DNA of 64,000 nt from Clostridium acetobutylicum ATCC 824 (lineage in GTDB: Bacteria > Bacillota > Clostridia > Clostridiales > Clostridiaceae): the NCBI RefSeq assembly GCF_000008765.1, contig NC_003030.1:2452001-2516000 (forward strand), read 5' to 3'. The stretch's first letter is position 1. Each line of letters starts with the position of its first letter. The position numbers and the translations under genes were made by a program. The notes under the pieces are model-generated. The model ran no database searches, was not told where the DNA came from, and saw only the letters and a list, made by a program, of their open reading frames with translations. Below, one piece after another: positions 46,277 through 56,165 of this stretch.

Positions 46277-47503
46277 ATGGACACAATAAAAGTATTAAAT
46301 AATAAAAATATTACAGATGTTCCTTATTTTAAAGCAATAGGTGTTGCATCAGGAATTAAAGGTAATAATAAAAGTGATTTATGCGTAATTTACAGCGAAA
46401 AACCTTGCATAGCTGCTGGAACTTTTACTACAAACAAGGTAAAGGCTGCTCCTGTTCTTTTAGATTTAAAACATATAGAATCAGAAAACATATATGCTAT
46501 AGTAGCTAATAGTGGAAATGCAAATGCTTGTACGGGTGATGATGGCTATGAAAAGGCATATCTAATGGCTGAATGCACAGCAAAACATCTAAAAATAAAG
46601 CCAGAAGAAGTTTTAGTGGCTTCAACAGGTGTAATAGGAGTTCCCCTTCCGATTGATAAGGTTATGTTCGGAATAGAAAAAGCTTTTTCAATACTTCCCA
46701 AAAGTGATGCTAACAAAGCTATAGATGCAATAATGACCACTGATACTGTACAAAAAAAAATCTTTGTAGAATTTATGCTTGATAAAAAAAAGGTTACAAT
46801 TTGCGCTATTGCAAAAGGCTCTGGAATGATTCATCCTAATATGGCAACAATGTTAAGTTTTATAGTAACAGATGCAAATATAACAAAAGATTTGCTAAAT
46901 AAGGCATTAAAAGAAAGTGTTAAGGATTCCTATAACATGATCTCCGTAGATAGAGATACAAGTACTAATGATATGGCTTTATTACTTGCAAATGGAGCTT
47001 CTGGTAATACACTCATATCCTCAGAAAACTCTGATTATGAAGTGTTTAAAAAAGCTCTTCACTATGTAAATGTAGAAATTTCTAAAATGATAGCAAAAGA
47101 TGGAGAAGGAGCTACAAAATTAATTGAAGCTAAAGTATTCGGTGCTTCATCTTCAAGAGATGCTAAAGTAGCTGCAAAATCAGTTATAACATCAAATCTA
47201 GTAAAAGCTGCAGTATTTGGCAGCGATGCTAACTGGGGTAGAATAATATGTGCACTTGGATACAGTGCTGCAGAAATCGATCCTTCTAAAGTAGATATTT
47301 CCTTCTCTAATAATGATTCAAAAGTTGAAACCTGTTTAAAAGGTACAGGACTAAATTTTGACGAAGAAGCCGCTAAAAAAATATTGGATGGTGATCATGT
47401 AATAATAGAGGTTAATTTAAATAATGGTAAATTTAATGCAACTGCCTGGGGCTGCGATTTAACCTATGATTATGTGAAAATTAATGGGAGTTACAGATCG
47501 TAA
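46277..47503 (+). CDS. argJ: Glutamate N-acetyltransferase/amino-acid acetyltransferase
   Basis: 408 residues from the ATG at 46277 with AAGG 7 bases upstream. A self-cleaving Ntn-type acetyltransferase that recycles acetyl groups from acetylornithine to glutamate. The cleavage site and nucleophile Thr lie in HPNMATMLSFIVTDA; other conserved parts are SGNANACTGDDGY, STGVIGVPLPIDKV and a GRIICALGYSAAEID segment. Whether it is mono- or bifunctional cannot be told from sequence; no separate argA is visible. Confidence 0.96.
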   Translation: MDTIKVLNNKNITDVPYFKAIGVASGIKGNNKSDLCVIYSEKPCIAAGTFTTNKVKAAPVLLDLKHIESENIYAIVANSGNANACTGDDGYEKAYLMAECTAKHLKIKPEEVLVASTGVIGVPLPIDKVMFGIEKAFSILPKSDANKAIDAIMTTDTVQKKIFVEFMLDKKKVTICAIAKGSGMIHPNMATMLSFIVTDANITKDLLNKALKESVKDSYNMISVDRDTSTNDMALLLANGASGNTLISSENSDYEVFKKALHYVNVEISKMIAKDGEGATKLIEAKVFGASSSRDAKVAAKSVITSNLVKAAVFGSDANWGRIICALGYSAAEIDPSKVDISFSNNDSKVETCLKGTGLNFDEEAAKKILDGDHVIIEVNLNNGKFNATAWGCDLTYDYVKINGSYRS

Positions 47504-47535
47504 TTTAAATAAAAATTTATATAATACAAAAATAG

Positions 47536-47565
47536 AAATTCCAGATCTTATTCGACCTGGAATTT
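47536..47565. terminator. Terminator between argJ and the ABC exporter genes
   Basis: AAATTCCAG pairs with CTGGAATTT, extended by GATC-type inner bases, between two convergent genes. Confidence 0.8.
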
Positions 47566-47570
47566 GTACT

Positions 47571-49310
47571 TTATACAGCATTTTTAAATTGACTTTCATA
47601 GATTTCTCTATATAAACCTTCGCTATTTACAAGCTCTTCATGTTTACCCCTTTCTACTATATGCCCATTCTTCATAACTAAAATTAAATCTGCATCTTTG
47701 ATAGTAGAAAGTCTATGGGCAATCACAAAGCTTGTACGCCCTTCCATCATCTTAAGAAAAGCATTTTGTATTTTTATCTCTGTTCTCGTATCTACACTGC
47801 TAGTTGCCTCATCAAGTATAAGCATTGGTGGATTTATAAGCATTACTCTAGCTATAGTTAAAAGCTGCTTTTGGCCTTCTGAAAGATTACCACCTGATTC
47901 TGTTATCCTTGTATCATATCCATCTGAAAGCCTTTTTATAAAATTGTGAATATATGCTTTCTTTGCAGCACTCTCAATTTCCTCCATAGAAGCATCAGGC
48001 TTTCCATAGGCTATATTTTCCTTTATAGTCCCTTCAAAAAGCCAAGTATCCTGAAGCACCATACCAAATTGACCTCTAACATCATTTCTTTTCATTTTGT
48101 TTATATCCTTACCATCTATGGTTATTTTTCCTCCATCTATGTCGTAAAATCTCATTAAAAGATTAACCATTGTTGTTTTTCCTGCACCTGTCGGTCCTAC
48201 TATTGCTATAGTGCTTCCTTTTTTTATATCTACACTAAAATTTTCTATAAGAGGCTGTTTTTTATTATATGAAAATGATACATTATTAAAGCTTATATTT
48301 CCCTCGCAATGCTCGAACTTTTTAGCTCCTTCATTATCCTTTTTTTCTGGAATCTCATCTAAAATTGAAAATACCCTTTCAGCTGAAGCAAATGCCGCTT
48401 GAAGCTGTGTTGCAACCCCGGTTACATTATTTATAGGCTGAGAAAACTGTGTAGAGTAAGTCAAAAAGCTTGAAATTGTACCTATGCTTAAACCACTTAA
48501 AACTGCAAGTAATCCTCCTACAGCTCCAACTAACACATATGTAATATTATTAACAAATCTAGTTGATGGATTTGTTAATGAAGAATAAAATTGTGCTAGT
48601 TGTCCGCAATTATATAATCTTGAATTTATCTCGGAAAATTTCTTCTCTGCTCTTTTTTCATATCCGAATAATTTTACTATTTTTTCATTCCCTATTATTT
48701 CTTCTATATAACCATTTAATTCTCCAACAGTATTTTGCTGCTGCTTAAACATTTTATTAGATCGTTTTGTAATAAATGATGCTATAAAAAAACATAACGG
48801 AGTCATAAGTATTATTATTCCTGTCAATTTTATACTTAGAGATAGCATAAGCAGAATTGAACTTATTATAGTTACAATAGCCGGAAAGAATTGAGTTATT
48901 CCTTGAAACAATCCGTCAGAAATAGCATCCATATCATTTGTAAGCCTGCTCATTATATCACCATGAGGATTTACATCAAAGTATTTTAAAGGAAGTGTAC
49001 TTATTTTACTTAAAGCTTCATTCCTTAAATCACGTACAGTATTATAGGCTAATATGTTCGCAACTGCAGTAAAAAGCCATGTAAAAATAGAACTAATTAA
49101 ATAAACTGCTGCCAAAACAATAATTATTTTAAGTAAATTATTAAAATCCACCTTACCTTGAGATTTTATATTATCAATTCCCTTTCCAACAATTAGAGGC
49201 ATAAAGGCTATAAGTACATTACTTATTAAGGCAAATATTAATGATATAAACATGTACATTTTATACTTTCCCACATAACTCGCCAGTCTAAATAAGGTCC
49301 CTTTTTTCAT
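47571..49310 (-). CDS. ABC exporter subunit, canonical ATPase site
   Basis: 579 residues; ATG after GGAGG, overlapping none but starting right after the stop of the upstream partner. Six-helix membrane domain (residues 1-310) and an ATPase domain: Walker A GPTGAGKTTMV, Q-loop LQDTWLFEGTI, signature LSEGQKQ (G-E swap from LSGGQ), Walker B MLILDEATSSVD with its catalytic Glu, and H-loop AHRLST. With the next gene it would form a heterodimeric exporter. Such pairs (BmrCD, TmrAB, TM287/288) export drugs or peptides. Confidence 0.93.
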   Translation of the reverse strand: MKKGTLFRLASYVGKYKMYMFISLIFALISNVLIAFMPLIVGKGIDNIKSQGKVDFNNLLKIIIVLAAVYLISSIFTWLFTAVANILAYNTVRDLRNEALSKISTLPLKYFDVNPHGDIMSRLTNDMDAISDGLFQGITQFFPAIVTIISSILLMLSLSIKLTGIIILMTPLCFFIASFITKRSNKMFKQQQNTVGELNGYIEEIIGNEKIVKLFGYEKRAEKKFSEINSRLYNCGQLAQFYSSLTNPSTRFVNNITYVLVGAVGGLLAVLSGLSIGTISSFLTYSTQFSQPINNVTGVATQLQAAFASAERVFSILDEIPEKKDNEGAKKFEHCEGNISFNNVSFSYNKKQPLIENFSVDIKKGSTIAIVGPTGAGKTTMVNLLMRFYDIDGGKITIDGKDINKMKRNDVRGQFGMVLQDTWLFEGTIKENIAYGKPDASMEEIESAAKKAYIHNFIKRLSDGYDTRITESGGNLSEGQKQLLTIARVMLINPPMLILDEATSSVDTRTEIKIQNAFLKMMEGRTSFVIAHRLSTIKDADLILVMKNGHIVERGKHEELVNSEGLYREIYESQFKNAV

Positions 49311-51044
49311 CTATACCGCCTCCTTTGAAAGCTGAGAATTACATATTTCTTTATATACTTCTGATTCTTCTAAAAGTTCATTATGTGTTCCGACGCCAGC
49401 TACTTTTCCATCATCTAAAACAATAATTAAATCAGCATCTTTTATAGTACTTATTCTCTGAGTTACCATAAGCACCGTCATATCCTTAGAATTTTCTTTT
49501 AATTCCTGCCTAAGTGCTGCATCTGTTGCGTAATCAAGTGCACTTAAACTATCATCTAAGATAAGTATTTCTGGCTTTTTCACTAAAGCCCTTGCTATGG
49601 TAAGTCTTTGCTTTTGTCCTCCCGAGAAATTAGCTCCACCTTGAGAAATATTTGTATCATATTTTTTAGGGAGTTTTTCAATAAATTCTGATGCCATACC
49701 AATCTTAGCTGCATCTTTAATTTCCTCAAGAGATGCATTTTCTCTTCCCCAACTTATATTTTCAAAAATAGTTCCTGAAAATAAAATTGCTTTTTGTGGT
49801 ACTACTCCTATCTTCTCTTCAAGCACAGTTTTAGGATAATTTTTAACATCTATTCCATTAATAAAAACTTGACCCTTAGCCGTATCGTATAATCTTGGTA
49901 TAAGATTTATAAGAGTAGTTTTGCCTGCCCCAGTTCCCCCAATTATACCAACTGTTTGTCCTTTTTTTATTTCAAAAGAAATATCGCTTATAGCATATTC
50001 TTTAGAATTTTTATATGAAAAGGCTACATTATCAAATTTAATAAGTGAAGCATCTCTAATATCTTCTTTCTTAAACTCCTTATTATCTAAGTAATTTATA
50101 CTTATTTCTGTATTAAATACTTCCTCTACTCTAGCTGCACTAGCCGCTGCCTTTGTGAATATTACAATTAAATTAGCTACAATTATCAGTGCTGATAAAA
50201 CTAAATTAGTGTAATTTATATAGGCTATTATTTTTCCTCTTGTAATTGCGCCGCCATTTACCCTTGTTCCTCCAAACCAAAGTATTGCTAAAACAGAAAA
50301 ATTCATTATTATACTTGTAAGTGGATTCATAAGTGCTGAAATTTTTCCAACTCTAATTACTTCATTTGTAAGTTCTTCATTAGAATTTTTGAATCTTTCT
50401 TTTTCCCTTTCCATTTTAGAAAAAGCTCTTATTACCCTTATTCCTGATAGATTTTCTCTTAAAATAAGTGCTAAACTATCAAGTTTTCTTTGGACCACCT
50501 TGTACAAGGGCAATGATTTACTCATTATAAGATATACCACAAATGCAAATACTGGAATTGATAAATACATTATGGTTGAAAGTTTCACATCCAAAAACAT
50601 GGCCATTATAATTCCGCCTATGCATAAAAAAGGAACTCTTATAGCAAGTCTAATAAACATAGCTAATGCAAGTTGAAGTTGATTTACATCATTGGTTACA
50701 CGATTTATAAGTGATGCCGTTCCAAATTCATCAATTTCATTATATGAAAATGTTCCTATCTTCTTAAATAATTCATTTCTCAAAATTGTACCGAAACCTT
50801 GTGATGCAATAGATGCAAAATACTGACATGTAAATGAAGCCATAACACCAAAGATTGCCATTAAAATCATTATAATTCCTATTTTAACTATATACCCATT
50901 ATCCTTCGTGCTTATTCCTTTGTCTGTTATAAGTACCATTATGGTTGGAATTGATATTTCAAATATCGCTTCAATTAATTTAAAAATTGGACCTAATATA
51001 ACTTGTTTTTTATATGGCTTTATGAGTTTTAATAATTCAAACAA
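49311..51044 (-). CDS. ABC exporter subunit, degenerate ATPase site
   Basis: 577 residues, same design as its partner. Walker A is GGTGAGKTTLI and the signature FSGGQKQR. But Walker B ends ILILDDSLSALD, with Asp where the catalytic Glu should be, and the H-loop His is Gln (MVTQRIST). This is the pattern of heterodimeric exporters with one weak site. The stop codon directly abuts the partner's ATG, so translation is coupled. A LysR gene is divergent at 51193 and may control the pair. The substrate is unknown. Confidence 0.93.
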   Translation of the reverse strand: MFELLKLIKPYKKQVILGPIFKLIEAIFEISIPTIMVLITDKGISTKDNGYIVKIGIIMILMAIFGVMASFTCQYFASIASQGFGTILRNELFKKIGTFSYNEIDEFGTASLINRVTNDVNQLQLALAMFIRLAIRVPFLCIGGIIMAMFLDVKLSTIMYLSIPVFAFVVYLIMSKSLPLYKVVQRKLDSLALILRENLSGIRVIRAFSKMEREKERFKNSNEELTNEVIRVGKISALMNPLTSIIMNFSVLAILWFGGTRVNGGAITRGKIIAYINYTNLVLSALIIVANLIVIFTKAAASAARVEEVFNTEISINYLDNKEFKKEDIRDASLIKFDNVAFSYKNSKEYAISDISFEIKKGQTVGIIGGTGAGKTTLINLIPRLYDTAKGQVFINGIDVKNYPKTVLEEKIGVVPQKAILFSGTIFENISWGRENASLEEIKDAAKIGMASEFIEKLPKKYDTNISQGGANFSGGQKQRLTIARALVKKPEILILDDSLSALDYATDAALRQELKENSKDMTVLMVTQRISTIKDADLIIVLDDGKVAGVGTHNELLEESEVYKEICNSQLSKEAV

Positions 51045-51192
51045 ATCCTAACCTCCTTAAATGTCTAAAATAAACTTCCTGTTGAAGATTTTTAAATTTT
51101 CCTTTATTATTATATCAAATGCGGTTATATATTAAAAATACATAATACATATCATTTATATACTTTTTTTATATGGGAGGTTCGTAAATTTC

Positions 51193-52053
51193 ATGGACAT
51201 CAAACAATTAAAATATTTTTATACAATTGCAGAGGAAGGGAAAATAACAACTGCGGCAAAAAAACTCCACATTGCACAGCCGCCTTTAAGCTATCAACTA
51301 AAGAATCTAGAAACTGAACTTGGGGTAAAACTAGTTGAGAGAGGCAGTAGAAATATTAAGCTTACTGACGCCGGCTTAATGCTCTACAACCGCGCGAAGC
51401 AAATATTAAATCTAACACAAACCACTATAGATGAATTAAATGATTTTAAGAACGGAACACATGGAACCTTATCAATTGGTACTGTTTCCTCTTCAGGCTG
51501 GTCTCTTGTAAACAATATATTAATAAAATTCCATAAGAAATATCCTTTAATAAACTTTGAAATTCATGAAGGCAATACATACGAACTACTTGAAATATTA
51601 AAAAGAGGCATAATTGAGTTTGCAATTGTTAGAACACCTTTTAATTCCTATGGACTTAATTGTATCTACTTACCTAAGGAGCCTATGGTTGCTGTAATGC
51701 GTGAAGATTTTAATTATAGCTTAAGTAATACTACGAAAATAAGCGAACTTAAAGACAAACCTCTTATTTTTTATAGAAGATTTGAAAAATTAATATATGA
51801 AGCCTGTGAAAATTCTAATTTTCGTCCAAAGGTATTTTGTAAAAATGATGATGCCAGAACCACATTATTATGGGCAAGTGCTGGATTTGGAATAGCCATA
51901 GTACCAAAATCTGTTGTATCCTTAGGTAATTCCAATTTAATATATAAAAAAATAGAGGATGCTTCTCTATCAACTCAATTAGCTGCTATATGGCCTAAAA
52001 ACAACTACATATCCTCTTCTGCTAAAAACTTCTTTGAAATGTTCAATATATAA
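51193..52053 (+). CDS. LysR-family transcriptional regulator
   Basis: 286 residues; ATG 12 bases after GGGAGG. The N-terminal winged helix (MDIKQLKYFYTIAEEGKITT, AAKKLHIAQPPLSYQLKNLE) is a full LysR HTH, followed by a periplasmic-binding-protein-like effector domain (LSIGTVSSSGWSLVNNIL to the C-terminus). LysR proteins usually regulate the divergent neighbour, here the ABC exporter genes, and their own gene, from the 148 bases between 51045 and 51192. The co-inducer is unknown. Confidence 0.92.
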   Translation: MDIKQLKYFYTIAEEGKITTAAKKLHIAQPPLSYQLKNLETELGVKLVERGSRNIKLTDAGLMLYNRAKQILNLTQTTIDELNDFKNGTHGTLSIGTVSSSGWSLVNNILIKFHKKYPLINFEIHEGNTYELLEILKRGIIEFAIVRTPFNSYGLNCIYLPKEPMVAVMREDFNYSLSNTTKISELKDKPLIFYRRFEKLIYEACENSNFRPKVFCKNDDARTTLLWASAGFGIAIVPKSVVSLGNSNLIYKKIEDASLSTQLAAIWPKNNYISSSAKNFFEMFNI

Positions 52054-52474
52054 TAAGTAATAAATTTTCTAATTCAAAAAATATTTTTAGGAAATTCTTG
52101 CTTTAAAATGTATATTTTTTGTATACTATTATAGTTGTTACTACTATTAAGACTCTTAACTATGAAAATTTATAACATCTACTTTTTTATTATTAACTTT
52201 ATACTTAAGTCGCTTTTGCATCTATAATTTAAAACATTAATTATCTTTACTAGCATCATATACTGAACATTATTTTGTAATAAATCAATCTCACAAAATT
52301 AATCGGACAAGTATAGCCAATACTAAAAAGCTTAAATAACCTTCCACTATATAGAATATTTTGCTACAGGAATCTTAAATTCTTTATTTGGAAGCTTAGA
52401 GTTTACTCTTTCCTATAATTTCTGTAACCACTACATAAATAAACGAAATAAAAAACTTTGACGGAGGATAACAA
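52054..52474. other. 421-base intergenic region, lysR to PAP2 gene
   Basis: AT-rich and without a supported ORF. No terminator hairpin, repeat or known RNA motif could be seen after the LysR gene. A short open stretch on the minus strand (LPNKEFKIPVAKYSI, near 52360-52405) lacks a start and ribosome site and may be a gene scrap. Confidence 0.5.
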
Positions 52475-53011
52475 ATGATAAAATTTAACTTAGACTTATT
52501 TCATTTAATAAATAATTTGGCTAACAAAAATCATATGCTGGATAGTATAATGATCTTTATGTCAAAATACGTTATATATATTTTTGCGCTAATACTTGTT
52601 ATTGAATTTGCCTTGGGCATACTTCTCAAAAATAATTATATGAAAAAAATTGCTATAGGCTGCGTTCTTATAATTGCAGTTGACTTAATTATAGTATTTA
52701 TATTAGGTAAAATTCATTTCGTTAATAGGCCATTTGTATTCAATAAGGTACATCTACTTTACCCTCATAAAACCACCTCATCCTTTCCTAGTGATCACGC
52801 GGTAATAACCTTATGTATGGCTCTTGGTATATTTAAGGTTAACAAACCACTAGGAAAAGTAATGATTTTACTATCAATTATTGTTGGATTTTCAAGGATA
52901 TATGTAGGACATCACTATCCTCTAGATGTTATTGCAGGATTTATACTTGCCATAATTTCTAGCTTCTTACTAAACTTTATATCAAAGAATACTTTTAGTA
53001 AATCTCATTAA
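52475..53011 (+). CDS. PAP2-family phosphatase, BcrC-like
   Basis: 178 residues; ATG after GGAGG. A membrane phosphatase with five or six helices. The PAP2 signature is complete: GKIHFVNRPF (KxxxxxxRP), SSFPSDHAVI (PSGH-like with Asp for Gly-type spacing) and SRIYVGHHYPLDVIAG. Members such as B. subtilis BcrC dephosphorylate undecaprenyl pyrophosphate and give bacitracin tolerance. Next to cell-wall enzymes, undecaprenyl pyrophosphatase is the best guess, but phosphatidic acid or phosphatidylglycerol phosphate could also be substrates. Confidence 0.85.
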   Translation: MIKFNLDLFHLINNLANKNHMLDSIMIFMSKYVIYIFALILVIEFALGILLKNNYMKKIAIGCVLIIAVDLIIVFILGKIHFVNRPFVFNKVHLLYPHKTTSSFPSDHAVITLCMALGIFKVNKPLGKVMILLSIIVGFSRIYVGHHYPLDVIAGFILAIISSFLLNFISKNTFSKSH

Positions 53012-53015
53012 AAAC

Positions 53016-53060
53016 AAAGGCTGAAGCTTATCATTCTAAGAACAATAAGCTTCAGCCTTT
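53016..53060. terminator. Terminator between PAP2 and deacetylase genes
   Basis: AAAGGCTGAAGCTTAT pairs with ATAAGCTTCAGCCTTT over 16 bases with a 13-base loop; bidirectional for convergent genes. Confidence 0.92.
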
Positions 53061-53076
53061 AATCTATTATAAAATT

Positions 53077-53919
53077 TTATACTAATTTTCCAAAAGAAAA
53101 TCCCTGTGATTTTAAATATTGTATTATTTGAGGGAGGGCTTGTACAGTTGTAGTTTTCGCTCCTGCATCGTGCATTAATATGACTACTACCTTCTTACCT
53201 TCAACTGTCTTCTTAACATTATCTATTAACTGATCTACAGGTACATTTGGCCTCTCTGCATCTCCATTAAGCGCATTCCAATCCAAATATCTGTATCCTT
53301 CACCTGCAACAGCATCTTTAAATGGCTGCAACTTGTTACCGAATGATCCGCCTGGAAATCTAACAAACTTTGGTATATATTTATCACCAAGTATTCCTTT
53401 AAGTATTAAATCACATCTGTTTATATCTTCAACAAATTGCTTAGGCTGCTCTTTATAATTTAAAACATGACTATAGGTATGATTGGCCACTGTTTCCCCA
53501 TCTGTAACCTCTAGCTTGGCTAGGCTTGGATATTCCTCAGCATTTTTTCCAATCAAAAAAAATGTAGCATGTATATTATTTTCATTTAATATATTTAATA
53601 TTTTAGCTGTGTTTATAGATGGCCCATCATCAAAAGTCAAATATGCTATCTTTTTAGGACTACCTTTTTCCATGCTCCAAGGATATACTGCTCCTGGTGC
53701 ATTTGCATCTATATTGCAATCATATAAATTGCTATTATCTTTAATATTAGCTTTTTTAACTATATTCTTTTTAGTATTTTTAATTACCCTATTAGCCCTT
53801 ACAACATTTTTTTTATTATAATTTCTTTGAATAATACATGTTCCTAAAATAACTATAAGCGCTATTGAGCAAACAAATACTGCCCTTTTTTTCATCAATT
53901 TTCTTTTGTTTCTTATCAA
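53077..53919 (-). CDS. Polysaccharide deacetylase (PgdA-like)
   Basis: 280 residues from a TTG at 53919, 8 bases after GAGGG; the GTG at 53928 overlaps that site. An N-terminal anchor (RAVFVCSIALIVILGTCII) precedes a NodB domain: AYLTFDDGPSINTAKIL with both Asp, the HTYSH metal site, KFVRFPGGSFGN, YRYLDWNALNGDAERP and VVILMHDAGAKTTTV. It probably removes acetyl groups from GlcNAc in peptidoglycan, a known route to lysozyme resistance. Unlike the 39864 protein it has an intact motif 1. Confidence 0.92.
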   Translation of the reverse strand: MIRNKRKLMKKRAVFVCSIALIVILGTCIIQRNYNKKNVVRANRVIKNTKKNIVKKANIKDNSNLYDCNIDANAPGAVYPWSMEKGSPKKIAYLTFDDGPSINTAKILNILNENNIHATFFLIGKNAEEYPSLAKLEVTDGETVANHTYSHVLNYKEQPKQFVEDINRCDLILKGILGDKYIPKFVRFPGGSFGNKLQPFKDAVAGEGYRYLDWNALNGDAERPNVPVDQLIDNVKKTVEGKKVVVILMHDAGAKTTTVQALPQIIQYLKSQGFSFGKLV

Positions 53920-54021
53920 TATTTTCACCCTCTATAATTGTTAATTCAATTTATTATAGCAAACTAGGGATATTATTAAAAATACATAATAAATATATAA
54001 TTCATATATTATATGTATAAA

Positions 54022-54738
54022 TTATTTCAGCAATTGTGCTCGAAGCATATCAAGAAGCTTTCTAAGTTCTTCGCTTTCTTTCGCTTCCTGAGTGCACATT
54101 TTTACAAACTCGATTATAAACGATTTATTTTTTTCTTTATTATACTTATTATTTAGGCTCGCTATCTTTAAATCTCTATTTTTGATCTCAATAAAGCCTT
54201 TAAATAATTTAAATGCTTTTTTTATTATTATTTCATTGTTACAATTATTAATTTTTCCCCAATACAAAAGAAGCATTGCTCTTATAAATTCGTTTTCCTC
54301 ATTTATCTTTTCAATAAGTTTAAATTCCTTATTATCTGCACATAATCTATACAAAAATATAATCTTTAAATCTTCTTCATAATTGCTCCATGTATTTATA
54401 ACATCGTTCTCATCTATGTTTATTAAAATTTCACTTCTATCATTTAAATTGAGCTCTAAAAATATTTTACTATTGAAAAAATCATAGAAAATTTCTCTAT
54501 CGTTTTCATCCTTTAAAAGTTTTATCCTAATAGCCTGCTCTCTATCATTTTTAAAATTCACTCCTCTTTCAAAGGTAATGCCTATCCCAGGAGTCAATTC
54601 TTTAAGCTTGCACTGTACATGACCTTTATTAAAATATATATCTTGACCCTTATTATCTCTTATGAATCCAAAGTCATTCATTTTTTTAGTTCTTAGGTTA
54701 TATCCACCAAACCATCTTATTAATCCTATTTCCCTCAT
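54022..54738 (-). CDS. Cold-shock-domain protein with helical C-terminus
   Basis: 238 residues; ATG with AGGAG 8 bases upstream. The first 75 residues resemble a cold-shock domain: GLIRWFGGYN, then DFGFIRDNKGQDIYFNKGHV in two RNP-like motifs, and GIGITFERG. The Phe/Trp residues that stack on nucleic acid are largely kept. The remaining 160 residues are charged and helical and not recognised. A CSD fused to a helical tail suggests binding to RNA or single-stranded DNA with a second function. It lies in the folC region without strong linkage. Confidence 0.7.
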   Translation of the reverse strand: MREIGLIRWFGGYNLRTKKMNDFGFIRDNKGQDIYFNKGHVQCKLKELTPGIGITFERGVNFKNDREQAIRIKLLKDENDREIFYDFFNSKIFLELNLNDRSEILINIDENDVINTWSNYEEDLKIIFLYRLCADNKEFKLIEKINEENEFIRAMLLLYWGKINNCNNEIIIKKAFKLFKGFIEIKNRDLKIASLNNKYNKEKNKSFIIEFVKMCTQEAKESEELRKLLDMLRAQLLK

Positions 54739-54787
54739 ATCAAACTCTCCTCTTTCTCAAAGCTTTTTAACATTTAATTTGTAGAGT

Positions 54788-56083
54788 TTATCTCTTAATA
54801 AGTTTAATCATATCTCCTATCATATAAAGCGATCCACATATAAGAATCATATCTCCCTCTTTATAATAGGAAATAGCCTTTTCATAAGCCCTTTTATAAT
54901 CTTTTTCAGCTTCACATTCATTATTGTATACCTTGACCATTTTACACAATTCTTTCTCATCTTCTGCTCTATTATTATGTGGTGAAACTGTTATAATTTT
55001 ATATGCATCTTTAGTTATTAATTCTACCATCTTTTTTACTTCTTTATCCGCTAATATTCCAAGTATAAGTATTAATCTTTTGTATTTAAAGTGAACTCCT
55101 ATACTTTCTTTAAGCTTTAGTATTCCATCTGAATTATGAGCTCCATCTACAACAACAAGTGGATTACTCTTTAGAACTTCAAGTCTTCCTTTCCATCTTA
55201 CCTTAGACAATCCATTTAAAATATGATCTTTTGCTACCTTTACTCCTACATTTTTTAACGTTTCAATAGCCATAACTGCAGTTACAGCATTGATAATCTG
55301 ATGCTTTCCAAGAAGAGCTAACTTCACATCATACTGATCTCTTAAGGTTTTAATATGTATATATTGAAAATATTTATTATCTTCAAGCAAATTATCTATA
55401 AATTCAGCTTTACCTTTCCTAACGTCAATTATACTTACTTCTTTTTCATGAGCTGCTCTTTTTATAACTTCTTCTGCCTCTTTATGTTGGGGATACATAA
55501 CTAAAGGGACCTTCTCCTTAATAATACCTGCCTTTTCATAAGCTATCTTACCCAAAGTATCACCTAGAATTGCCATATGATCATAACTAATTGAAGTTAT
55601 AACCGTTAAGATAGGGTTTATAACATTTGTAGCATCAAATCTGCCTCCTAGTCCAACCTCAATTACTGCATAGTCTACTTTTTTAATACAAAAATATAAA
55701 AACGCTGCTGCTGTTATTATTTCAAATTCAGTTGGATTTTCAATTCCTTCGCATTTTAATTTATCTACTGCATCGCTTACCTTTTCTATTATAACGCATA
55801 AATCATACTTTGATATATTATTATTATTTATTTGAATTCTTTCTTCAAATTCTTCTATATATGGAGAGGTATACATTCCAACCCTATATCCAGCTTCAAT
55901 TAAAATTTGGCTTATCATTGCTGTGGTTGATCCTTTTCCATTGGTACCCGCTACATGTATGCACTTTATTTTTTTATGGGGATTCCCTAAAATTTCAAGA
56001 AGTCGAAGAATTCTCTCAAGTCCAAGATTTATACCAAATTTTAAAGAACCATGTATATAGTTAATAGCTTCTTCGTAATTCAA
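54788..56083 (-). CDS. folC: Folylpolyglutamate synthase/dihydrofolate synthase
   Basis: 431 residues from a TTG at 56083, 8-9 bases after AAAGGGGG; the protein then begins MNYEEAINYIHG as usual for FolC. It adds glutamates to folates. P-loop HVAGTNGKGSTTAMIS; GMYTSPYIEEFEERIQIN; DYAVIEVGLGGRFDATNVI; and SYDHMAILGDTLGKIAYEKA are all present. It lies after valS, a common order in Firmicutes (valS-folC). A hairpin at 56118-56159 separates them. Confidence 0.95.
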   Translation of the reverse strand: MNYEEAINYIHGSLKFGINLGLERILRLLEILGNPHKKIKCIHVAGTNGKGSTTAMISQILIEAGYRVGMYTSPYIEEFEERIQINNNNISKYDLCVIIEKVSDAVDKLKCEGIENPTEFEIITAAAFLYFCIKKVDYAVIEVGLGGRFDATNVINPILTVITSISYDHMAILGDTLGKIAYEKAGIIKEKVPLVMYPQHKEAEEVIKRAAHEKEVSIIDVRKGKAEFIDNLLEDNKYFQYIHIKTLRDQYDVKLALLGKHQIINAVTAVMAIETLKNVGVKVAKDHILNGLSKVRWKGRLEVLKSNPLVVVDGAHNSDGILKLKESIGVHFKYKRLILILGILADKEVKKMVELITKDAYKIITVSPHNNRAEDEKELCKMVKVYNNECEAEKDYKRAYEKAISYYKEGDMILICGSLYMIGDMIKLIKR

Positions 56084-56117
56084 AAAGATTGCCCCCTTTA
56101 TTATAATCCTTAAAAAT

Positions 56118-56159
56118 AGCAAGTGATAAGCTATTAAAATATGTTTCTCATCACTTGCT
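56118..56159 (-). terminator. Hairpin between valS and folC
   Basis: AGCAAGTGAT pairs with ATCACTTGCT with a 22-base loop that can pair internally; ATTTTTAAGG follows on the minus strand. Readthrough into folC is possible. Confidence 0.75.
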
Positions 56160-56165
56160 CTTTAA

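Noticed and set aside
52360-52405. Open minus-strand scrap reading LPNKEFKIPVAKYSI
   Set aside because: Too short, no start codon or ribosome site, no second piece nearby; it could be chance.
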